Positions 14,604-20,550 of a stretch of 20,550 nt of DNA are shown here, piece by piece; the first letter of the stretch is position 1; the number at the start of each line of letters is the position of its first letter. Source of the stretch: JADFAK01 sp047615865 (GTDB lineage Bacteria > Bacteroidota > Bacteroidia > Flavobacteriales_D > Sanyastnellaceae); the NCBI GenBank assembly GCA_047615865.1, contig JBLHIB010000059.1:1-20550 (forward strand), written 5' to 3'. A model generated the notes under the pieces. It saw only the letters and a program-made list of their open reading frames with translations. It was not told the DNA's origin and searched no databases. The position numbers and the translations under genes are program-made.

Positions 14604-15235
14604 TGCTGTACACCTATTTGATAATATTAACCTGTGTTGCCCTTGTCGGAAGTTTAACTTTCGGCAGGGTGAACAAGGTGGTAAAACCACTCCTAATTCT
14701 CGTGGTGTATACTGCTATTCATGAATGGCTTGTACACTCTGGATTGCTTCCTCAAAATTATTCACCTTATTGGCTCTACGCCGGAATCTCAGTAAGCCTG
14801 TATCTGGAATTCATGAGAAGAAGTATCCATCATGCTTGGACAAAAATCACTCTTGCCGTATTTTCAATTGCCTTCTGTTTAGCAGGCATATATTTTGCCC
14901 TTTTTGCTGCCAATAGTTTCCCATCTCAATTCGTAATTATCGGCATAGCATTCATCGTATTTGGTTGTCTGCTGGTCCTCTATTCAATCCTTCAAAACAT
15001 TACCGACCAGCCTATATCCAAGAATCCGATCTTTATAGCCATAGCGGCCATTCTTATTTACCAATGCGTGTTTTTTACCTATTTAGGATGTCTAAGTTTT
15101 TTGATGTCCAACGATTATCTAAATGAGGTGATCACCAAAGTTCATAAATGGGCGTCTATCATTTATTACGCTATTTTGGGGTTTGTATTCTATCTCTCAA
15201 TTAAGAATTCAGGAAAACTGATTCCCCATGAATAA
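14603..15235 (+). CDS. Seven-helix membrane protein of sensory operon
   Basis: The start is the ATG at 14603-14605, overlapping the previous stop by one base; earlier in-frame starts (from 14588) lie inside the preceding gene. The 210 residues contain seven hydrophobic stretches at about 3-20, 27-45, 56-71, 81-103, 109-130, 142-167 and 183-200, with short loops and basic residues between them (MRRSIHH, KNSGK). There are no enzyme motifs. Its make-up resembles the 7TM sensor modules often fused to or placed before two-component kinases in this phylum, including the NPIFIAIAAILIYQCVFF helix. The histidine kinase begins eight bases before this gene's stop ends, so translation is coupled. It probably feeds a membrane signal to that kinase. 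Confidence 0.82.
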   Translation: MLYTYLIILTCVALVGSLTFGRVNKVVKPLLILVVYTAIHEWLVHSGLLPQNYSPYWLYAGISVSLYLEFMRRSIHHAWTKITLAVFSIAFCLAGIYFALFAANSFPSQFVIIGIAFIVFGCLLVLYSILQNITDQPISKNPIFIAIAAILIYQCVFFTYLGCLSFLMSNDYLNEVITKVHKWASIIYYAILGFVFYLSIKNSGKLIPHE

Positions 15236-15980
15236 GGAGCTCATATTTGTAATCTACGGCGGGATTGTCCTTTTTCTAATCCTCTCATTGGCGATCATTT
15301 TCTTCGTCGTGGCCTATAGAAGATCTCAGCGAGCACATATCACAGAGAAAAAACTGTTGAAGAGTGAGTTTCAAACCGAACTGCTCGAAACTCAATTGGA
15401 AATTTCGGAGCAGACCATGAAACAGATTGCCCAAGAGATACACGACAACATTGGTCAGCGTATGACCTTGGCCATCCAAATGAATCAACAAGAGAAGCAT
15501 TCTGATGAACTGCAACCTATTCTCAAAGAAGTCTTGAATGATTTGAGGGATCTATCGCAAAGCCTACATGGCCACAAAATCCATGACATGGGTTTAGACT
15601 TGGCCTTAGAAAGAGAGTGTGCCTTGATCTCAAAAGCGATGGGAATACCCTGCGAATATCAACCCCCTGTTGAGCGAATTATCATTTCAGATCATGTAGA
15701 GATTATTCTCTTCCGTTGCGCACAAGAGATCTTAAACAATGCGATGAAACATGCCAATACAAAGCGCATTAAAGTACAGTTGAATGCCTCGACCGATCTG
15801 TTATCCTTGACTATAAAAGATTTTGGAAAAGGCTTCGATGCCTCCCAAGGTAACGGCGGACTTGGATTTACAAGTTTGCGCAATAGAGTAGGGATGATTC
15901 TTGGTGAAATTGACATCCAAAGTTCAATTGGAAAGGGCACCTCAATATCAATTAGTCTCGCCCAAAACGTAGCGTCATGA
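15228..15980 (+). CDS. Sensor histidine kinase, HisKA_3/NarX-DesK type
   Basis: This 250-residue kinase has one membrane helix (about 5-29), a helical linker (about 35-65), a HisKA_3 dimerisation and phospho-acceptor box with His72 (AQEIHDNIGQRMTLA), and an HATPase_c domain (about 155-247). The N box is CAQEILNNAMKHA (Asn170/171), G1 is DFGKGF (198-203) and G2 is GLGFTSLRNR (211-220); a GKGTSISISL strand closes the fold. It has no extracytoplasmic domain of its own, only about four residues before the helix, so sensing must come from a partner. The overlapping 7TM gene upstream and the Cys-rich gene before it are the obvious candidates. The response regulator starts within its stop codon (ATGA). 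Confidence 0.95.
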   Translation: MNKELIFVIYGGIVLFLILSLAIIFFVVAYRRSQRAHITEKKLLKSEFQTELLETQLEISEQTMKQIAQEIHDNIGQRMTLAIQMNQQEKHSDELQPILKEVLNDLRDLSQSLHGHKIHDMGLDLALERECALISKAMGIPCEYQPPVERIIISDHVEIILFRCAQEILNNAMKHANTKRIKVQLNASTDLLSLTIKDFGKGFDASQGNGGLGFTSLRNRVGMILGEIDIQSSIGKGTSISISLAQNVAS

Positions 15981-16618
15981 AAATTAAAATAGCCATTGCA
16001 GATGACCATGATTTGATCCGACAAGGAATCGCTAAACTGATAGAAGAAGCAGATTTTGAAGTTATAATTCAAGCTTGCAATGGAGAAGATCTCATCAAAC
16101 AATTGGAGAACCAATCACCCGATTTGATATTGATGGACATCAATATGCCAGTGAAAAACGGGATCGATACAACCAAGTGGATCGAAACCAATAAGGCCGA
16201 GATAAAAGTGATTGCCTTGAGCGCTCTGGATGATGATATTAACGTCATCCGCATGTTAAAAGCCGGGGCAAGAGGTTATCTATTAAAGAGTTCGCAAAAG
16301 GCACAGTTGGTCCAAGCAATTAGAGATGTGCATCAACATGGATACCATTTCTCAGACTTGGTATCTGGCAAGTTGATCAAGACGTTGCACACCGATCAGC
16401 TATCAGAAAACGCAGCTCTAGGAATTTCTTTTTCCGAACAAGAAGTTACTTTTATCAAGTACCTCTGTACCGAAATGACCAACAAAGAAATTGCCGACAA
16501 AATGTGCGTTAGCCCAAGAACTTCTGAAGGCTGGCGCAAGAACATTTGCGATAAGCTCAATGTTAAAACTCGAGTGGGAATTGTGCTTTATTCGATGAGG
16601 AATAGGCTTGTTGAATAG
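15977..16618 (+). CDS. NarL/LuxR-type response regulator, partner of the kinase
   Basis: The protein has 213 residues, with a receiver (about 1-120) followed by a LuxR-type helix-turn-helix (about 150-210). Receiver residues are Asp9/Asp10 (IADDHDLIRQG), phospho-acceptor Asp54 (LILMDINMP), Ser82 (IALSALDDD) and a conserved Lys in GYLLKSS. The output domain shows ISFSEQEVTFIKYLCTEMT, then NKEIADKMCVSPRTSEGWRK and ICDKLNVKTRVGIVLYSM, with the NKEIA and V-(R/K)T segments usual for this family. The start overlaps the kinase stop by four bases, a standard cognate arrangement. Targets are unknown; the divergent coiled-coil/barrel gene and its own operon are the nearest candidates. Confidence 0.96.
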   Translation: MKIKIAIADDHDLIRQGIAKLIEEADFEVIIQACNGEDLIKQLENQSPDLILMDINMPVKNGIDTTKWIETNKAEIKVIALSALDDDINVIRMLKAGARGYLLKSSQKAQLVQAIRDVHQHGYHFSDLVSGKLIKTLHTDQLSENAALGISFSEQEVTFIKYLCTEMTNKEIADKMCVSPRTSEGWRKNICDKLNVKTRVGIVLYSMRNRLVE

Positions 16619-16709
16619 GTTGGTTCAGATGGATGTCTTGGGCAGCCGCTTTAGCTAACCCAGCTAGGGTGATTTTTAATTTTTCATTCTCAATTTTGAA
16701 TTCCTTCAA

Positions 16710-17429
16710 TCACACCTCAACAACATCCTCCGCTTTGAGCAAGTCCTTTCCAACGTATCGCAACATCAACTGAGCAACCGCAACAACATCCTTCTTACAA
16801 TACTGCTCTATCCGATCAAGATCATTCTCTTCCCAATAAGTCGTCCCAACCTGCGAACCATCAATGTCATCCTTAGGTGTGGGAATCCCGAAAACTTTGG
16901 TCAGCAGCTTAATAGAAGTGTAGTGCTTATAATCCCCGAACTTCCATAACTCCATAGTGTCAAGATGACGAACCTCCCAAGGCTTCTTGCCAGCAATATT
17001 CAAAGTGCGAGGAATCTCAACACCCTTTATAAGCATGCGCCGACAGATATAAGGAAAGTCAAACTCCTTCGCATTGTGCCCACATAAAATGTGTTGTGGA
17101 TCAGAATAATGACTACTCAGTAAGTCTGCGAATTCCTGCATTACGACTGTTTCATCGTCGCCATAGAACGAAGTCACACGAAACTTTCGGTGTCCAGCAA
17201 CTTGTCGAAAGTAGCCGACGCTTATGCACACAATCTTGCCAAATTCGGCATAGATCCCAGCGCGTTCATAGCTGTCTTCTACAGTGAGCTCCTCGCGCTC
17301 ACGAATGAATTTACTCTTTGCCTCCCAGAGGCTTTGGAAGTCTGCATCGAGATCGGAAAACTTGCGCTCGGCAGATACAGTTTCAATATCGAGGAATAGT
17401 ACGTCCTCAATGTCTAGTTGATCAAGCAT
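16710..17429 (-). CDS. PolB-like DEDDy 3'-5' exonuclease
   Basis: This is a 239-residue RNase H-fold nuclease. The DEDDy motifs are readable: Exo I LFLDIET (Asp14, Glu16), Exo II GHNAKEFDFPYICRR (Asp124) and Exo III EQYCKKDVVAVAQL (Tyr210, Asp214). This matches the stand-alone proteins related to the exonuclease domain of B-family DNA polymerases (DNA_pol_B_exo2). No polymerase domain is attached, so it would trim DNA or RNA 3' ends on its own; the substrate is not known. It starts on the last base of the preceding gene's stop codon (TAATG), so the two are translationally coupled. Confidence 0.88.
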   Translation of the reverse strand: MLDQLDIEDVLFLDIETVSAERKFSDLDADFQSLWEAKSKFIREREELTVEDSYERAGIYAEFGKIVCISVGYFRQVAGHRKFRVTSFYGDDETVVMQEFADLLSSHYSDPQHILCGHNAKEFDFPYICRRMLIKGVEIPRTLNIAGKKPWEVRHLDTMELWKFGDYKHYTSIKLLTKVFGIPTPKDDIDGSQVGTTYWEENDLDRIEQYCKKDVVAVAQLMLRYVGKDLLKAEDVVEV

Positions 17430-17836
17430 TATCGAATTATTACGCCCTTGACGTCATCCATCCAGGGCAGTGGAACCATGTATCGTTCATCTATGCTGCC
17501 TACAACAAATATGTACTTTTTATCCTTTAGCACCCCGTCTATCCAGCAACTAACCCAAAACTGATTTGTAACTGCGCGCATTTCGTCCATAAACGGTTCG
17601 ACCAATACACTGTCAAGAGGCGAAACCTCCTCAAACATATGCCGCAATTCACTCGTCTTCACTTTTTTTCCATCCAATTCGCCATACCCGTTCGAACGAA
17701 CTATTACACCCTCGATTTTGACGTCGTTGAGGTTGAACAGATATACGTTCCAAATGTCGTTCATGAGGTTGTCCTTCTCCTTCGCAACCGCAACCGCCAC
17801 GTTCTCCATTATTGGGGGATCGATGTCTTTTTTCAT
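17429..17836 (-). CDS. Conserved Bacteroidota hypothetical protein, coupled to exonuclease
   Basis: The product has 135 residues, no signal peptide and no membrane helix. Recognisable blocks are VAVAVAKEKD, WNVYLFNLNDVKIEGVIV, SNGYGELDGKKVKTSELRHMF, VLVEPFMDEM, QFWVSCWIDGVLKDKKYIFV and a final DVKGVIIR. I recall close relatives across Bacteroidota, sometimes mislabelled as a phenylalanyl-tRNA synthetase subunit; no synthetase motif is visible here, so I give no function. Its stop TAA overlaps the exonuclease ATG by one base, suggesting fixed co-production. The start ATG at 17836 lies 67 bases after the folate gene's stop. Confidence 0.8.
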   Translation of the reverse strand: MKKDIDPPIMENVAVAVAKEKDNLMNDIWNVYLFNLNDVKIEGVIVRSNGYGELDGKKVKTSELRHMFEEVSPLDSVLVEPFMDEMRAVTNQFWVSCWIDGVLKDKKYIFVVGSIDERYMVPLPWMDDVKGVIIR

Positions 17837-17903
17837 CTTACTTTTGTTATTTATTGCCTCACTAATTCAATGCGCAAAACTAAAATTTACTCGGCCTATC
17901 CTC

Positions 17904-18446
17904 CTAGGGAATTACCAATACATCCATCTTTTCGTCATGTCCCTCAGTTGGAACACGATCCACTAGCTGAAAAGGATAAAGAGCCGCAATCTTTTTTGCC
18001 TTTCTATGACTGATAAGAAAGCGGTCATAAAAACCCCCTCCATAACCCAATCGATTCATTTCTTTGTCAAATCCCAATCCCGGAAGCAATATCATATCAA
18101 TGCTTCCCTCATATATGTTATTGCCCGAAGGATGAACTGTACCGAAAATTCCTGCTTCAAGTTGGTCCAGACTCAAAAGCTCCAAATGAGCCAATTTCCT
18201 CCCAGATAAGACCTTTGGACATATCACACGAATTCCTTCTTGCAGACACCACGATATATAAGGCGTTGTGTCGATTTCTTCCTTCATTGGAATATAAGCA
18301 TGAACGACTTCCGGGCTCAATTCAAGTGTGAGCTTTTTTAGCTGGTCGCAAATGGCTTCATCGCACAGGCGCTTGGTTTTCAAGTCAATGTCCGATCGAA
18401 GTTGAGATAACTCTGAACGCAATAATTTCTTCTCTTCTGCAATCAT
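17904..18446 (-). CDS. 5-formyltetrahydrofolate cyclo-ligase
   Basis: The product has 180 residues from the ATG at 18446; a GTG five codons earlier (18461) is possible but less typical of the family (MIAEEKKLLRSELSQLR fits the usual N-terminus). The family signature is complete: LLPGLGFDKEMNRLGYGGGFYDRFL (about 120-144, nucleotide and folate site), preceded by HAYIPMKEEIDTTP and ICPKVL. It uses ATP to convert 5-formyl-THF to 5,10-methenyl-THF, recovering folate in the cytoplasm. It starts 21 bases after the serine hydrolase stop and is probably co-transcribed with it. Confidence 0.93.
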   Translation of the reverse strand: MIAEEKKLLRSELSQLRSDIDLKTKRLCDEAICDQLKKLTLELSPEVVHAYIPMKEEIDTTPYISWCLQEGIRVICPKVLSGRKLAHLELLSLDQLEAGIFGTVHPSGNNIYEGSIDMILLPGLGFDKEMNRLGYGGGFYDRFLISHRKAKKIAALYPFQLVDRVPTEGHDEKMDVLVIP

Positions 18447-18467
18447 GGTTCTTGTCTTCACGAATGG

Positions 18468-19637
18468 TCAGTCAAGTTCCTGTGCGAGACGTGTAGCAAA
18501 TTCCAAATTCCACTGCAAGTCTAAGGTCATACCATCCATAACTTCCGAAGGGCGGTCATGTCCAAGGCGCACAATCACAGCATCCAAGTGGGGCAATGGC
18601 ACGATATATTGTCCGCGCATTCCACGACAAGAAGCAAAGGGATGACCCTCATATTCTCCAAGCCACCACTGCCAGCCATAATTCACAACATCCTTGCCTT
18701 CAGGATCTGGAATATGAACCGGCGTCCACGCATTTTTCAAATATTCTTCAGAAATCAATTGTTGGCCATGCCAGCGACCTGAATCCAAGACCAATTGTCC
18801 CAATCGAGCATAATCACGAGCACTTGCATACACCGCCGAAAACGATTTTTCTAGTCCGCCAGCATCGTCTAGATTCCAAAAAGCGTCTTGCTCAGCTCCA
18901 ATCTTCGACCATATTTTTTCGGAGAAGTACTCACTCAGTTTTTTCCCAGTTGCTTCCTCCAATGCCAAGCTCAATAACACCGTATTTCCACCTTCATATT
19001 TCCACTCTTCACCAGGTTTTTTTGCCACACCATACCGCATTGTCTCTCCCTCCAAATCACGCCCATAGTAGGCCTTCGCCTGATAACCAAACGGATCGCT
19101 ATACGACTCGCCATAATCAATTCCAGAGCTCATAGTAAGCAAGTGCTCAATGGTCAATTCACTATTCAAGCCTTCGGCAAATGCAGGTACGTAGTCGCCT
19201 AATTTTGCTTGCGGACCAGCAATCAAACCTTCATCCATCGCCACGCCCACAGCCATCGATGTCATGCTTTTTGCCATCGAGAAACTGTTGGAATACGTAT
19301 GCTCATCATAGCCATCCCAGTAGCGTTCGTAGCGTATAGTATCGTGCACAATTACAAGCATCGCGCAATTGCCATATTTTTCCCAGCGGTCTTCATAGTC
19401 TTGGGCTATGCTTGGCCCTGCGGGCAAATGTTTCACAGCCCATGCTTCGCCTTTTCCCGACTCAATGGGACGCAGGTCGAAATGTTCCATATCATCAATA
19501 TCGGGCTTCGTCTCGCCTTGTAAAAATGTAAGCGGAATGCCACGCAGTATATGTTTATTGCCGGTGAGCCAAAGCAGCACAATTGCCAGTCCGATAAGAA
19601 GGGCAACAGTGATCAATATGCGCAGGTATTTATTCAC
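18468..19637 (-). CDS. Membrane-anchored beta-lactamase-family serine hydrolase
   Basis: The product has 389 residues with an N-terminal membrane helix (about 5-24) and a class C beta-lactamase/esterase fold outside it. The nucleophile motif SxxK is Ser120-Met-Ala-Lys123 in SFSMAKSMTSM. The Tyr motif is Tyr214 in WKYEGGN. The late GMRGQYIVPLPHLDAVIVRLG block matches the third motif region of the 6-aminohexanoate-dimer hydrolase/EstB-like group. LTIEHLLTMSSGIDY is a family hallmark. Members act as esterases, amidases or peptidases; calling it an antibiotic-resistance enzyme is not justified. The start is GTG (19635-19637), as an in-frame TAA lies just upstream. A TAATTTTG sequence overlaps that GTG and is too close to be this gene's promoter. 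Confidence 0.88.
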   Translation of the reverse strand: MNKYLRILITVALLIGLAIVLLWLTGNKHILRGIPLTFLQGETKPDIDDMEHFDLRPIESGKGEAWAVKHLPAGPSIAQDYEDRWEKYGNCAMLVIVHDTIRYERYWDGYDEHTYSNSFSMAKSMTSMAVGVAMDEGLIAGPQAKLGDYVPAFAEGLNSELTIEHLLTMSSGIDYGESYSDPFGYQAKAYYGRDLEGETMRYGVAKKPGEEWKYEGGNTVLLSLALEEATGKKLSEYFSEKIWSKIGAEQDAFWNLDDAGGLEKSFSAVYASARDYARLGQLVLDSGRWHGQQLISEEYLKNAWTPVHIPDPEGKDVVNYGWQWWLGEYEGHPFASCRGMRGQYIVPLPHLDAVIVRLGHDRPSEVMDGMTLDLQWNLEFATRLAQELD

Positions 19638-19769
19638 AAAATTATTTTAGTGCAAATTACGTGAAGAAGCCACATCAGACAAGCCTTTGCACATGAGTTT
19701 ATAGCAATTCATTTTGGAAAACCTTTTGGTCAATTCCACGTATACAATTGCGACCCAACTTGTGTAACT

Positions 19770-20550
19770 ATGCGTTATTTAATTCTCCTTGTACTCAGTG
19801 CCCCATTTGCGCTTGTCGCTCAAAACAACCTTGATGATGCCTACCTCGCTTTTGCCGACGAGAATTATGAGCATACAATTGAGCTGGTTTCTGTGATTTT
19901 GGAAAATGAAAAATTGGCCGAGGGGTATATATTAAGAGCTGATGCGCTGCACAAACAATCGAATTTCATCAATGCCCTTGCCGATTATGACTTTGCTGAA
20001 AAGCTGGGTTATTCTGAGGGTGACTTGTTTCAAAACCGAGGCATTTGTCGGTCTTCTTTGGGCATGTATGATGCAGCTGAGAAAGATTTTTGGAGACATT
20101 TAGAAGTTCATCCTAAAAATGCCAAGTCGCACTATTATTTGGGTGTGATTGATTACATGAATGGATTGATGAAGGATGCCATTGAGCACCTAGATTACGC
20201 CTTGAAATTCGATGCAGACTTTATGCCGTCATGGTATTTGAAGGGCGCCGTTTACAGTGAAATGGGTTCGTATAAAAAGGCAAATAAATGTTATGAAAAA
20301 GCTGCTGAATTGGAGCCCGCTTACCACCGAATAAAAATGAATATTGCTATTCTCCACCTGGAACAAATGCAATACGAAGACGCCGAATTTATTCTGAGCG
20401 AACTCATTTTGTCTGACGAATCTCTGACCGCAGAAGTCTTTTATTACCGCGGAGAATCACGACACTTTCAAAAGAATCATGTTGGCGCCTGTGAAGATTG
20501 GACTGAAGCTGCGGCTTTGGGTGACGATGACGCACAAGCTAATTACGATC
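19770..20550 (+). CDS. Secreted TPR-repeat protein, 3' end outside window
   Basis: The frame is open from the ATG at 19770 to the window edge (260 codons). A signal peptide covers about 1-17 (RYLILLVLSAPFALVAQ). At least five tetratricopeptide-type helical pairs follow: AYLAFADENYEHTIELV, GYILRADALHKQSNFINALADYDFAEKLG, LFQNRGICRSSLGMYDAAEKDF, SHYYLGVIDYMNGLMKDAIEHLDYALK, SWYLKGAVYSEMGSYKKANKCYEKAAEL and VFYYRGESRHFQKNHVGACEDWTEAAALGD. The last block resembles the common end of such proteins (CxxWxxAAxLGDxxA), so only a short tail is probably missing. It is likely a periplasmic protein-interaction scaffold; partners are unknown. It is divergent from the serine hydrolase across 132 bases. Confidence 0.88.
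   Translation, partial: MRYLILLVLSAPFALVAQNNLDDAYLAFADENYEHTIELVSVILENEKLAEGYILRADALHKQSNFINALADYDFAEKLGYSEGDLFQNRGICRSSLGMYDAAEKDFWRHLEVHPKNAKSHYYLGVIDYMNGLMKDAIEHLDYALKFDADFMPSWYLKGAVYSEMGSYKKANKCYEKAAELEPAYHRIKMNIAILHLEQMQYEDAEFILSELILSDESLTAEVFYYRGESRHFQKNHVGACEDWTEAAALGDDDAQANYD

Noticed and set aside
16651..16690. Short hairpin ACCC-AGCTA-GGGT followed by T-rich sequence after the response regulator.
   Set aside because: A four-base stem is too weak to call a terminator, although the T tract makes one possible.
16563..16709. In-frame continuation of 48 codons after the exonuclease TGA, with protein-like composition (ENEKLKITLAGLAKAAAQ).
   Set aside because: The exonuclease already ends at its family's normal C-terminus, the extension runs antisense into the response regulator gene, and there is no sign of stop-codon recoding. 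Chance is the simpler account.
18596..19135. Open frame of 179 codons on the plus strand inside the serine hydrolase.
   Set aside because: It is an antisense shadow with biased composition; the minus strand contains the SxxK and Tyr motifs.
18468..19637. Antibiotic-resistance beta-lactamase.
   Set aside because: The fold and SxxK motif fit, but the YxG and GxxGQ context and the membrane anchor match the esterase/dimer-hydrolase group; nothing indicates drug hydrolysis.
19628..19642. TAATTTTG on the minus strand as a promoter for the serine hydrolase.
   Set aside because: Its last base is the first base of the GTG start, so transcription would start inside the coding region; the upstream stop codon rules out a later reading of the start by extension.

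Overview
The window looks like chromosomal DNA from a member of the Bacteroidota, probably a marine Flavobacteriales-type organism. Four things point there: a probable type IX secretion (T9SS) sorting tail on a secreted enzyme; a gliding-motility-type C-terminal domain on a membrane protein; TAnnTTTG promoter elements of the Bacteroidota type with little Shine-Dalgarno sequence; and protein families typical of the phylum (LytTR regulators, PorT-like barrels, TonB_C-like small proteins). No tRNA, rRNA, CRISPR array, integrase or insertion sequence was seen. The window is cut through a gene at both ends.

Layout. Positions 1-3314 (minus strand) hold an ECF sigma factor, a membrane anti-sigma-like protein that starts on the sigma stop codon, and a large secreted NIDO-like protein that leaves the window. 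Positions 3790-6689 (plus) hold lepA and rlmN. Positions 6692-7882 (minus) hold a small TonB_C-like secreted protein and a 1-Cys-type peroxiredoxin. Positions 8063-8435 (minus) hold a decayed gene with two in-frame stop codons. A LytTR response regulator (minus, 8544-9266) lies divergent to an outer-membrane barrel gene (plus, 9506-10351). That barrel gene converges on a secreted cytochrome c / copper monooxygenase (minus, 10454-12001), and a strong two-way terminator lies between the two.

Positions 12162-16618 are the most interesting part. A secreted coiled-coil plus barrel protein (minus) is divergent to a tightly interlocked four-gene plus-strand operon: a small anchored extracytoplasmic protein with a Cys-Pro-rich tail, a seven-helix membrane protein, a histidine kinase with one membrane helix, and a NarL-type response regulator. 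All three gene junctions overlap. I read this as a multi-subunit sensor in which the sensing domains are separate polypeptides.

Positions 16710-19637 (minus) are mostly housekeeping genes: a DEDDy 3'-5' exonuclease coupled to a conserved hypothetical protein, 5-formyltetrahydrofolate cyclo-ligase, and a membrane-anchored beta-lactamase-family serine hydrolase. A TPR protein (plus, 19770 onward) runs out of the right edge.
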